Origin: a virus
Reading direction: 5' to 3' (one strand)
DNA length: 26,861 nt
IMG/VR virus record: IMGVR_UViG_3300009158_001897
Span: 1-26,861 of that record
Below the pieces are notes generated by a model, which was not told the origin of the DNA, did no database searches, and saw nothing but the letters and a program-made list of their open reading frames with translations. Every line of letters begins with the position of its first letter. Positions within the stretch are counted from its first letter, which is position 1. Positions 1 through 8,521 of the stretch are shown piece by piece. A program made the translations under genes and the position numbers.

Positions 1-120
1 AAGTTGGCGTTGTGCGTATTCTCTATTAGGATTAGAAGGATCATTTGCAGCTTTTTTTGCAGCAGTAATAGATACTTGAAGATCTTTTATCCGTTTTTTA
101 ATTTCTCTTTCAGTAGCCAT
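1..120 (-). CDS. Hypothetical protein, 5' part only (runs off left edge)
   Basis: An ATG at 120 overlaps the stop of the upstream gene (TAATG), and the frame stays open for 40 codons to the window edge. The visible N-terminus is charged (starts MATEREIKKRIKDL), then Ala/Lys-rich, and looks helical. Position and strand make it the next member of the leftward late operon. Too little is visible to name it. Confidence 0.7.
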   Translation of the reverse strand, partial: MATEREIKKRIKDLQVSITAAKKAANDPSNPNREYAQRQL

Positions 121-785
121 TAGGACACACCAATCGCTTGCTTAAATACATCATAAAATGATTTGACCTTTTGCGCTCTTGCTTCATCGGTGCCAGCAAT
201 TTCATTTATTAAAAACTGTTGTTCGTTTATTCCACCAGTGGTTTGTGAAGTGGTAGTAGCAGAACCACCAGTAGTTACGGTGGTTGTAGGAGCAGCCGCT
301 TGCGCTTTTTGTAGCGCTTGAGTATATCTATTCAACTCTGCTTTACTTGGTCCACGACCAACCTGGTCTTGCATAACAGCAGTGACAAGTGCTTCTGCTG
401 TGGTTGAATCAGATAATCTAACACTCTTGGATACTCTTGGTCCACCAGCGCCGCCTGCACCAGAGTCAGATACTGCTGATAAGTAACCAAATAACCCTGT
501 TGAACTTGGATTAAATTTATTGTAAAGAATAAAATCTGCATTGGCTTTTAGAAATTGATCTCTTAAATCATTAGTTGGTTTACTTGTTACCTTTACAGAG
601 TAACCTGCTTTTTTTAATGCACTAGATAATGTCTTTAGAGTATCTGGTTGATATTTGTAAAATTCAGCAATAACTTGTTCATAGTTAATTGCAGGAGCAT
701 TGGTAGTTATAGTTGATTGACCGGAGTTAGTTCCGCCACCTTGCCAGGCTGTAGGTCCCATCATCGCAGGATCTTGTTTTTTCAC
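120..785 (-). CDS. Hypothetical virion-region protein with low-complexity linkers
   Basis: This is a 221-residue protein starting at GTG, with an AGGAG ribosome site about 6 nt upstream. The N-terminus (to about residue 35) is Gly/Ser/Thr/Gln-rich. Residues about 36-95 form a compact mixed segment (LSSALKKAGYSVKV, then LRDQFLKANADFILYNKF). A Gly-rich linker and a helical segment (about 125-165) follow, then a Thr/Ser-rich linker (165-185) and a C-terminal helix ending in DVFKQAIGVS. This linker-and-helix pattern is common in virion-associated proteins. It lies 8 nt after the 1589-residue gene, so a structural role is inferred from position only; no catalytic motif was recognised. Confidence 0.75.
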   Translation of the reverse strand: MKKQDPAMMGPTAWQGGGTNSGQSTITTNAPAINYEQVIAEFYKYQPDTLKTLSSALKKAGYSVKVTSKPTNDLRDQFLKANADFILYNKFNPSSTGLFGYLSAVSDSGAGGAGGPRVSKSVRLSDSTTAEALVTAVMQDQVGRGPSKAELNRYTQALQKAQAAAPTTTVTTGGSATTTSQTTGGINEQQFLINEIAGTDEARAQKVKSFYDVFKQAIGVS

Positions 786-793
786 CTATACTC

Positions 794-3700
794 CTAATCT
801 AACAATCTGGAAAATAAAATGTCATATGCTGCTTTAGCATTAGAGTTTGTTTTTGATATATCTTCTAATTGAGATATGGTTGAGGCTAATGCTGAATCTT
901 GCAACTGTGATCCAACTGATCCAAGTAGCGCAAACTGCGCTCTTTGTTCAACATATCCGTTGTAGATACCTAGCATTTGTTTTAAGCTGTCGTAAGCCTT
1001 TGGTCTAACGTTTCTAATCTCTGGGTTGTCAAGCATAATTGACAGATCCTTTAGAGCATTTTGACGCTTGATAGCCTTCTCGCCACCTTGAGCCAACTCT
1101 TCTTGAATTAACGGATGAGTTGCTTTCCATTCAGTTGACCAAGACTGCCAGCGATCACGAAGATCTTTTTTAGTATATGGATCAAAAGCATTTTTAATAG
1201 CATCTAAGTAGTTTGATCTATTGCTATAGTAGGTCTGTAAAGATGCGGCAGTTTGGATCTCACGAGTAAATTCATCTACACGCTTGCTTGGTCGTAATCC
1301 CATAGTTGACATTGTTTGATACGCATCCCAAGAAAAATCTCCTTGGTATGGTATTAAGAAAGCTGCGCCTTCTGGATATTGCTTAAACAATCCCTTGTTG
1401 TTGTCAACAAACGCACCAGACTCTTCTGCATAGCGCACTAGCGCTACAGTCTTACGGTCTGATTCTGAAATGGTATATGGAATCTGCTTAGGGAATAGTT
1501 CTATCCACCGTTGAGTAGTAGCATCTATATCGCCGTTGTTGTCAGCAAGCATTTGATTAAAGACTTGCTTAAAACTTTGGCTTCCGTTATCTCTTACCCA
1601 TTCAGCCATATCTGATTTAAGAGCTATCTGTGGGGAAGCAGGTAATACAAGTCCAGAGAAAGCACGAAGAGCAAGAACAGTAACAGTTGCATTTTTAAGT
1701 TTGAGTCTGTAATCTTCTAATTCACCAACAGTTGGTGGAATCAGTACGCCATTCTCGTCAACTTGCTGTGGAATACCGTGACCTGAAGCCTCTAGGTAGG
1801 TTACTGCCTTACGAGATGCAGAGGCATATTGCCCATCTCTTTCATCTCTATTAAGTAAGGCATAGACTTTATTGACGTGTGCAGGAAGTAATGCGGAAAT
1901 CATTGGTTGGTTTTCTGCATATTTACCAAGTGATGCACCAACTACTGTGTCTACCCACGCTGGATTGTCAAATGCAACATTCATTACATTCTCAAATGTT
2001 TTTATGCCAACAGCGGCTAATGGACCAGCAAAGGTAGGGAATATAGAATCAACATTAAGAGATGGAGTAACCATATTAAGTTTTGCGCCAAACTCAATAG
2101 GCATCGGTGTCTTAAATGAGGGTGCTATACCAAATGCAATAAGCATACCCTGCATAGCCTTATAGGATACAGCAGTTCCTGGGTAGATAAAATACTTTTG
2201 ACCTTGATCGTCCTCTTGTATCCAACCAGAGTGTGCTATTCCTTCATAGGTAAGGGAAGCACGAGCAATAGATTCTGGGTTATAGCGTACTGCCTTGTAG
2301 ACACGGCGAGAAAAGTCTTCAGTTGCCCGATAGAATCGTGCAAAGTTTCTAACATTGAAAGCAAGTTGTGTTTGAATCAACGGATTATCTACAAAAGATA
2401 GTACACGCATCTTAGCGCGTTCTTCTGCAATCTCTGCAATTTTCTTTTTGGCTATAGTTTCAGCTTTAAGTAACTTAGCAGGATCTGTAATACCTTTAGT
2501 ATGTGCTGCGATATAAGCATCGTAGAATCCAGTTTCTTTCATTTGCTTACGAACTTGGACTATCTCCTGGAATACCATTGGTTCACGGGAGAAGCGAGCA
2601 TTTTGCTCACCCATCCAATCCCAACCGCGTGACATCAGAGATGCTGTGTAATTATCGCTATCTGATACTGGAATAAGTTTAGGACCAAGAATTGATGGTG
2701 GCATATTGATAGGCTCTGTAGGCAAATCACTAAGGTTAAGTTCTCCACTTATTTTGTAAGATTGAGTTGTATCATCCCAAACTCTTACTTTGTTAAGAAA
2801 ATCTGTATTAAGAGTTAACTTATCATCATTTTTAGTAAACAATTGTTTAGCAGAATCAAAAACTGCCTTAGCGTGAATATCAATGTTTCCATTTATTCCT
2901 GGTGAGTATAAACGAAACCTGCTTGCCACATTTGGATTCTCTGTTAACCAAGTTTTAATAAGAGATAAAGCCTTTACTTCATCATCTAAATTAGCAACAG
3001 CAATTCTTCCAAGTCTATCATTAGCAAAAAAGTTTACTTGCATCATCCAGGCTATAAGAGATGTATCATCATAGGTATTAGGTGTGATATTTTCATATCC
3101 TGCACCTTTTAGTTTACGAAGTTTTCTAGGTAAATTAACTTTAAGTTCTGCGGTTCTACCATAACGGCGTTGGTCTGCCAACGCACGAGTAGCAAAGTCT
3201 GTTCCGGTAAAAGAGTTCTTTCCACCTTCTACAACATCAGCAAGTGCGTTATCTAAATTACCATAACGAATATGCTCTGCTAATATCTCAGCATCTTCTT
3301 TACCAAAGGTAATACCAACACGAGCAAGTTTAGATTCAGTTACTGCTGTAGCAAATATTTCACGAATCTGAACAACATCACCTTTAGCTGCTGTAACAAG
3401 CGCAGTAAAACGGTCACGATCTGCTCCACGTGCTATACGGTTAATTACTCCAAGTGGATCTGCTGATATTCGATTGATGATGTTTCCGTCAGCATCGTAT
3501 TTGGCAAAGGTACGAACCTTGGTTGAGAGTAAACGTCCCTTGGCTAATCCCCAAGGTGAACTGCCAATAGCAAGGTGAACCATTAAGTCTTCAGTAGCGT
3601 TACGCACTGCATATCGTGGCCCTGCTAAAGTAAGAAATGACCAGTAAGAGGTCATCTTGTTTACCCAATCTGCGTGAGCAAGGTTTCCAAATACTTTTAA

Positions 3701-5563
3701 TAAACCATCTCTGGTTGCCAAACGATCAATATCTGAAATACTAGGTGCGCTAACAAGTGAGGTTAATTGAGATGGAATAACTGCCATTGATTCACCATCA
3801 GGGCCAAACTTAGATGGATTGTATAATTCTTTCATACCATTAGGAAGTAATCGTTCGCCATCTGCTGCATACTTTGCTGGATTCTTACCAGTAGCAGCAC
3901 GTACAAGATCATCTCCACCGGTGGTAACTTTTAATCCTCTGAAGTCAGAGATAGTTTGCCATAAACCGTAGAATATTTCCTTGCGAGTTCCTTCATCTGC
4001 TGCGTCAAAAGCCTCGCGTACTGCCTTAGAGTAATACTGTGGCATATTAGTACGGGCTAATTGATAAATCTTTTCAGAAGCGTCTTTACCAAGCACATCA
4101 AAGAATCCATCGTTGAAAAGTGGTACATAAGTAAACTTTTGTTTGAAACGATCTAAGCGATACTGTACTTGCTCTGTAGAAAGTCTAGCCATACCTGTTG
4201 GTTTAACTTTTTTTAAGCCTTTAACAACTTCTATTCGGCCTGCTTCGGTTGTAAGTTTTTCAGCAATACCGTCATTTGTTACTACACCAAAGTATAATGC
4301 CTCAACAAGTTTAGATCCTACTTTATCAATATCAAATACTTTGTTTAATGTTGTAAGTGTAGCAATACGAGCTTTGCGAGATACGTCTAGACGTGGAATA
4401 AGCACACGAGGACGGCTTGGTTGTCCCTTTAGAATCTCAACCATTTGTTCAGAGTTTTTGAAGTAAGCCTTAGCAGTTAAAGCATTTGATACTGGAACTG
4501 ATAATTTGTTCATCTCATCAATTACTGCTGGACCAAACTCCGGTGCAATAGTTTTTAATCTATTACGAGCAGCAACTGCGGCATCATTTTCTCCTGCTTT
4601 TTGAGCAGTGCGAAGTTTAGAAAGTTCAGCACCGTATTCATCCCAGAAGTTAGCTACCTTTGGTTCTGCAAATACTTCATCTAAATTACGTGGATTTAAT
4701 GGTCCTACTTGCCACCATCTAGTTTTGCCAGCGGTACCAAGAACTACATCCAAAGAATACTTAGCAGCATTAACCGCTTTAACTACCTTACCAGCCGCAA
4801 GGGTTGGATCAGAAAATACTCTATAAGCAGCATCAACAGTACCGGATACTGCACGATAATAAAATCCAGATCCTTCTAATTGCTTAGGTGTAACTAAATT
4901 TGCAATTTGCCGACCAGGAGAATACTTTGCAGCATTAACTGCATCTAATATGTTTTGAAATTTATCTTCTTCTGAGCTTTTTCCGGCAATAGACGCGGCA
5001 TAGGCTTGTTGCGATGGAGTTAATGTTTGTCCTTGAGTAAGTTTTGCTAAAGGAGTGCCAGCAGCTACTGCCATAGCAACTGTTACTTCATCATCGCCAA
5101 ATTCATTTTTAGCATTAGTAATGCGATTTGGATTAAATACCTTGTTGCCATTATCATTAGCTATATCCCAAGCATTACCAGCACCAAATATAGGTTTGTT
5201 TTGATCTAAAGCTATTGCTTCTGTGCGATAAAGACGAAGCATAAGGTCAGATGCTTCACCCATTACCTTAAATGGAAATACCACAGCCTTTTTGGCTGCT
5301 CCTATTACATTACCAGCATAATGAAATGCAGTTCCAATAGGATTGTATTCTTTAGTTACAGTTGGATCTTCATTACCAAATGTTTGAACTAAAGATTGTT
5401 GTTGACCTGCTGGAAGATTATTGTATTGCTGTTGAGCAACCGCTGATGGTAATTGAGTTAATTGATTATGTACGGCAAAGGCTTTAGAAAGAGCGTTGAT
5501 ACTTTCTAATTCTTTTCCTGTAACACCTGCGGCTGATGCCGCTGCTTTTAGATTAGAAGCCAC
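794..5563 (-). CDS. Very large (1589-residue) virion-associated protein, candidate internal/ejected protein
   Basis: The largest gene in the window starts at GTG and overlaps the upstream stop by one base (TAGTG), with AGAGG 6 nt before the start. The N-terminus is Ala/Gln-rich, followed by an amphipathic segment near residues 80-105 (NVIGAAKKAVVFPFKVMG) that could touch a membrane. Most of the rest is long charged helices. A segment near 645-690 (WSFLTLAGPRYAVRNATEDL) and another near 1100 (AFNVRNFARFYRATEDF) resemble, from memory, parts of large polyvalent or minor-virion proteins downstream of portals in other actinophages. No protease, kinase or ADP-ribosyltransferase motif is visible. 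Position after portal suggests a virion component delivered with DNA; that is inference. Confidence 0.8.
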   Translation of the reverse strand: MASNLKAAASAAGVTGKELESINALSKAFAVHNQLTQLPSAVAQQQYNNLPAGQQQSLVQTFGNEDPTVTKEYNPIGTAFHYAGNVIGAAKKAVVFPFKVMGEASDLMLRLYRTEAIALDQNKPIFGAGNAWDIANDNGNKVFNPNRITNAKNEFGDDEVTVAMAVAAGTPLAKLTQGQTLTPSQQAYAASIAGKSSEEDKFQNILDAVNAAKYSPGRQIANLVTPKQLEGSGFYYRAVSGTVDAAYRVFSDPTLAAGKVVKAVNAAKYSLDVVLGTAGKTRWWQVGPLNPRNLDEVFAEPKVANFWDEYGAELSKLRTAQKAGENDAAVAARNRLKTIAPEFGPAVIDEMNKLSVPVSNALTAKAYFKNSEQMVEILKGQPSRPRVLIPRLDVSRKARIATLTTLNKVFDIDKVGSKLVEALYFGVVTNDGIAEKLTTEAGRIEVVKGLKKVKPTGMARLSTEQVQYRLDRFKQKFTYVPLFNDGFFDVLGKDASEKIYQLARTNMPQYYSKAVREAFDAADEGTRKEIFYGLWQTISDFRGLKVTTGGDDLVRAATGKNPAKYAADGERLLPNGMKELYNPSKFGPDGESMAVIPSQLTSLVSAPSISDIDRLATRDGLLKVFGNLAHADWVNKMTSYWSFLTLAGPRYAVRNATEDLMVHLAIGSSPWGLAKGRLLSTKVRTFAKYDADGNIINRISADPLGVINRIARGADRDRFTALVTAAKGDVVQIREIFATAVTESKLARVGITFGKEDAEILAEHIRYGNLDNALADVVEGGKNSFTGTDFATRALADQRRYGRTAELKVNLPRKLRKLKGAGYENITPNTYDDTSLIAWMMQVNFFANDRLGRIAVANLDDEVKALSLIKTWLTENPNVASRFRLYSPGINGNIDIHAKAVFDSAKQLFTKNDDKLTLNTDFLNKVRVWDDTTQSYKISGELNLSDLPTEPINMPPSILGPKLIPVSDSDNYTASLMSRGWDWMGEQNARFSREPMVFQEIVQVRKQMKETGFYDAYIAAHTKGITDPAKLLKAETIAKKKIAEIAEERAKMRVLSFVDNPLIQTQLAFNVRNFARFYRATEDFSRRVYKAVRYNPESIARASLTYEGIAHSGWIQEDDQGQKYFIYPGTAVSYKAMQGMLIAFGIAPSFKTPMPIEFGAKLNMVTPSLNVDSIFPTFAGPLAAVGIKTFENVMNVAFDNPAWVDTVVGASLGKYAENQPMISALLPAHVNKVYALLNRDERDGQYASASRKAVTYLEASGHGIPQQVDENGVLIPPTVGELEDYRLKLKNATVTVLALRAFSGLVLPASPQIALKSDMAEWVRDNGSQSFKQVFNQMLADNNGDIDATTQRWIELFPKQIPYTISESDRKTVALVRYAEESGAFVDNNKGLFKQYPEGAAFLIPYQGDFSWDAYQTMSTMGLRPSKRVDEFTREIQTAASLQTYYSNRSNYLDAIKNAFDPYTKKDLRDRWQSWSTEWKATHPLIQEELAQGGEKAIKRQNALKDLSIMLDNPEIRNVRPKAYDSLKQMLGIYNGYVEQRAQFALLGSVGSQLQDSALASTISQLEDISKTNSNAKAAYDILFSRLLD

Positions 5564-5982
5564 TAAAGACCTCTTGAGAGCATCTGCTGATACATAACAG
5601 CAGTCTCACCTGTTGGGTCAAATGGAATCATTTTTGCTAAAGTATCTGATAGTTTTACGGTTGAGGTCTGCATACCAAGTATATTAGATCCAGGTCCTGG
5701 TCCAATATCTACACCTGTTGTTATAGGTTCATTTGGTCGTTGAGTTGGTGCGCTAAAAGGAATTGCTTGTGGTTGCATACCACCGGCACCACCGGTAGCT
5801 GAAAGTGGAGCGCCTGCTTGAATAGCGGCTGTCTCAACACCTTCGCCGTAACCGGAAGATGGAATATCTCTTTGTGGTTGACGCATATCGCCAGGACCAC
5901 CATCTGTACGTTGTGAAAACTTACCTGGACCAGAGAAAGTTGCTGGATTATTAGGCTTTTGGTATCCGCCTTTACCTGCCAT
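5563..5982 (-). CDS. Gly/Pro/Gln-rich hypothetical structural-region protein
   Basis: A 139-residue protein starting at ATG with GAAGGAGG 4 nt upstream; the start overlaps the upstream stop. The first 100 residues are Gly/Pro/Gln/Ser-rich and probably disordered. Only the last 35 residues (around TVKLSDTLAKMIPFDP, then MYQQMLSRGL) look folded. It is coupled to the giant protein gene by a one-base overlap. I do not recognise a family. A scaffold-like or accessory virion role is possible but rests only on position. Confidence 0.75.
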   Translation of the reverse strand: MAGKGGYQKPNNPATFSGPGKFSQRTDGGPGDMRQPQRDIPSSGYGEGVETAAIQAGAPLSATGGAGGMQPQAIPFSAPTQRPNEPITTGVDIGPGPGSNILGMQTSTVKLSDTLAKMIPFDPTGETAVMYQQMLSRGL

Positions 5983-6176
5983 TATTCCTCCTTCATCATT
6001 TGTTCTAAATCTTCGTGCATCTCATCTATGCGAGATGCAAGTTCTGTTTCAAAGTCAGTGTGTTGATTTAATAGCCAGAGCAGTTCCTTAAAGAAACCTG
6101 CAATTGACATTGTTATATTAAAAAAGAATACTATTGACAACATTCCAAAATGAATAGGACGTACCGGACGATTCAT
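5982..6176 (-). CDS. Small membrane protein with acidic C-terminal helix
   Basis: A 64-residue protein. An in-frame GTG lies two codons upstream at 6182, but the ATG at 6176 is preferred because GGAGG sits 6 nt before it. Residues about 12-35 (GMLSIVFFFNITMSIAGFF) form one hydrophobic segment. The C-terminal 25 residues are strongly acidic and helical (RIDEMHEDLEQMMKEE), suggesting a membrane-anchored coiled coil. It sits between the 43-residue gene and the Gly/Pro-rich gene. Function unknown. Confidence 0.65.
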   Translation of the reverse strand: MNRPVRPIHFGMLSIVFFFNITMSIAGFFKELLWLLNQHTDFETELASRIDEMHEDLEQMMKEE

Positions 6177-6210
6177 CTGCACCCTCCGGTACGGTCTATC
6201 AATTTCATTA

Positions 6211-6342
6211 TTAAGCCTTTGTTCCTTTGCGACCTGCTGGAGTAATTCCGAAGTATACTTTTCCGCCTGCTGGCTTAGAAGTATCCATTTTGCCTTCGAC
6301 TGGCTTACTTACAGATGCCGGTGCTTGTGATCCTTTATTCAT
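6211..6342 (-). CDS. Very small basic protein between portal and membrane-protein genes
   Basis: The 43-codon frame starts at ATG with a near-perfect ribosome site (TAGGAGGT, 5 nt spacing) just after the portal stop. The product is Lys/Gly/Pro-rich (starts MNKGSQAPASVSKPVEGK, ends PAGRKGTKA). Such short basic proteins are common in this part of phage late operons. The strong ribosome site and the exact fit into the gap make it credible. Function unknown. Confidence 0.6.
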   Translation of the reverse strand: MNKGSQAPASVSKPVEGKMDTSKPAGGKVYFGITPAGRKGTKA

Positions 6343-6356
6343 ATTCCACCTCCTAG

Positions 6357-8099
6357 TTATGCTGCGCCACCAATGGAGGCTAGTAGTTGTGCTATATCGG
6401 GACGAGATTGTGGGCCAGCAGCAGGGGTTGCACCTTGAGAGGGAGGAACCTGCGAGGCAGCGGTGGGAACCATACCTGCTGCTGGAACTTGTTCTGCTCC
6501 CATAGGCGGCATCTCTGGTGCTGGCGGTGGAGCAAATGCTTTTTCTACTACAGTTTCTAACTGTTGACCTTTTTGACGGCCTGCGATAACTGCTGCGATA
6601 CGAGTGATAGCTTCTGTAGGATCTTGTCCTGCTGCTGCCATCTGTGGAATAGATTGTGCGTACTGTGCAACTGCTACTCGCAGTGAGTCACGCATCTCTT
6701 CAATATCAATTCTTTGTTCTTCTTGGGTTACATTCATATCAATTGGTAGTTCACGACGAGCATAGTCGCGGGAAACTAACTTATCGCTACGCATTTGTAG
6801 TAATGCGATAACTGCGCGGTTAGGGTCCATACCAGACATAATGCCGTAGCGAACATCAATAGCGTAATCTTTATTGATGTCCCTTGATGGCACATACTTT
6901 AGGATGTATGGAGTTCCATCATCAATACCACGAATAGTTTTTTGCATTGAACCAAAAACTACTTCATCTACTTCTAGGCAGAGTCCAAGCAATTCAGTAA
7001 ACAACCGAGCAAATTGGGCTTGCGCAGATTTAATCTGCGTATCAAAGCCTTCTTGTAGCGCCTGGACTCCACGACCTGTAACGACAGATGCGTTGATCTG
7101 TCCTGAACGTGTTTCTGGATAACGAGCGCCGAGACGAAGCTCGCGCTCAAGTACACCAGACTCAGCAAATACACCCTGCGGAAGTTCCAATGGAACTCGG
7201 CGGATTAACTGTGGGTTTGCTGAACGAAGAATAGCGTCAGGTCCAAGTGCTAACTCCTGCACATCCTGTGGAATAGCAATCGGTGCTTGAATAGATTTTT
7301 CTGCTGCTTGAATTTGTAAGACTGCAAAACGAGCGCGAGCAAGTTGTACTGCTAGTACATCATCAAACTGTCCACGAGCCTCACCGTCAATGGAGAAACG
7401 CTGTGCCACACGAGCCATACACTTACCAAATTGGTTTGGTGTATTAGCAAGAACTAAGTTGTTACGACTTGGAAGGAAGATCATATCTTGCTCTTTGTCG
7501 TGGTAACGAACCATATCAATATAGGTTGCGCTTTGTCCGTACTGTTGGCGTGGAAGAATATCTTTTGCAAACTCTGGATACATAGCAGCCAAAGTCTCAG
7601 GGTCCATCTGGACCACTTGAGTTAGAGATACAGTGCGACCGAAGCGGTCCATTTCTGGGTAAACGCCAAATGGATTAAGCAAACGGATCTTTGGTGTATT
7701 TGTTTCGTAATCTACTTCAATAATACCAGGTAACATACCGTAGGTATTAAACCAATCTGCACCGGAGTACATTTGGATCTGTAGTTCTGAGGAACTAGAG
7801 TAATAGTTTACAATCCGAGTGCGGGTATCTGCACTTTTTCGAGCAGCATCAGAGACCATATTGGATGCAGAACAGTTGAATGATGGCAGAGGTGCCATCG
7901 CTTCAGCTAGATCACGAGCAGCAACATCAATAAAGTTTGCGACTAAAGGTTTTGGATAATCCTCAGAGAACATCGCTGGATAAACTTTACCAATATCGCC
8001 TTGACGTACTGATAGTACGTCACGCATCCTTTGGTCACGAGCAGCATAGCGCGTTTGAAGACGCGATACCTTTGCTGCTACTTCTTTTGCTGTTAACAA
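6357..8099 (-). CDS. Phage portal protein
   Basis: A 580-residue protein of usual portal length. The N-terminus is a helical arm (KVSRLQTRYAARDQRMRDVL), followed by the mixed alpha/beta core typical of portals (LLNPFGVYPEMDRFGRTVS around residue 145; EVDEVVFGSMQKTIRGID in the C-terminal half), then a long helical stem (DYARRELPIDMNVTQEEQ). The tail from about 510 is Pro/Ala/Gln-rich. No ATG is suitably placed; the start is TTG with AAGGA 6 nt upstream. Portals form the dodecameric DNA channel at the capsid vertex and dock the terminase, which is encoded two genes upstream. Gene order and sequence agree. Confidence 0.88.
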   Translation of the reverse strand: MLTAKEVAAKVSRLQTRYAARDQRMRDVLSVRQGDIGKVYPAMFSEDYPKPLVANFIDVAARDLAEAMAPLPSFNCSASNMVSDAARKSADTRTRIVNYYSSSSELQIQMYSGADWFNTYGMLPGIIEVDYETNTPKIRLLNPFGVYPEMDRFGRTVSLTQVVQMDPETLAAMYPEFAKDILPRQQYGQSATYIDMVRYHDKEQDMIFLPSRNNLVLANTPNQFGKCMARVAQRFSIDGEARGQFDDVLAVQLARARFAVLQIQAAEKSIQAPIAIPQDVQELALGPDAILRSANPQLIRRVPLELPQGVFAESGVLERELRLGARYPETRSGQINASVVTGRGVQALQEGFDTQIKSAQAQFARLFTELLGLCLEVDEVVFGSMQKTIRGIDDGTPYILKYVPSRDINKDYAIDVRYGIMSGMDPNRAVIALLQMRSDKLVSRDYARRELPIDMNVTQEEQRIDIEEMRDSLRVAVAQYAQSIPQMAAAGQDPTEAITRIAAVIAGRQKGQQLETVVEKAFAPPPAPEMPPMGAEQVPAAGMVPTAASQVPPSQGATPAAGPQSRPDIAQLLASIGGAA

Positions 8100-8108
8100 A
8101 TTAGTTCC

Positions 8109-8507
8109 TTACTTAGTATTTCTTTTAGCTTGTGCTTGTACACGACGATTAGTACGTGATGCTTCTCCGTATGGCTGCGCTGCTTTGCGTGCAAGAACTC
8201 TTCCAACTTTTTGTTCTTTTTCGCCCATTGCTATTTTATCATAAGTGACTTGTTTGTCACTTGCATACTGAGGTGTTCTTAGTTCTTTGTAGCCTGCTGT
8301 TACGTTGGATCTTCCACTTTTTACAATTGCTTTGGCTTTATCTACTGCGCCTTTTTTCTTTACTAAATTTGTTGCTGTTGCATTTGCAGTAGTAGGCTTT
8401 GCTTTTTGTTTTGGCATATTTGCTTTAACTTCTTTAGCAAAATTAGGATTTGCCTTTAACAATCTAGAAAAAGGCGTATTTACTGCTGCTTTCTTTGGTG
8501 CTACCAT
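8109..8507 (-). CDS. Highly basic hypothetical protein between terminase and portal
   Basis: A 132-residue protein, very rich in Lys, Ala and Arg, starting at ATG with AAGGAG 6 nt upstream. It has almost no hydrophobic core and few acidic residues, so it may bind nucleic acid or be disordered. It lies 9 nt before the portal start and 14 nt after the terminase stop, so it is part of the packaging operon. No family recognised; a small-terminase role is unlikely because no clear helix-turn-helix is visible. Confidence 0.75.
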   Translation of the reverse strand: MVAPKKAAVNTPFSRLLKANPNFAKEVKANMPKQKAKPTTANATATNLVKKKGAVDKAKAIVKSGRSNVTAGYKELRTPQYASDKQVTYDKIAMGEKEQKVGRVLARKAAQPYGEASRTNRRVQAQAKRNTK

Positions 8508-8521
8508 TTTATTCTCCTTGG

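Noticed and set aside
1872-4826. Several rightward frames of 60-107 codons opposite the 1589-residue gene
   Set aside because: They are antisense shadows with no ribosome sites, no coupling and no recognisable motif.
6227-6505. 92-codon rightward frame near the portal stop
   Set aside because: It is antisense to the portal gene and the well-supported 43-codon gene, with low-complexity Leu/Val/Glu content.
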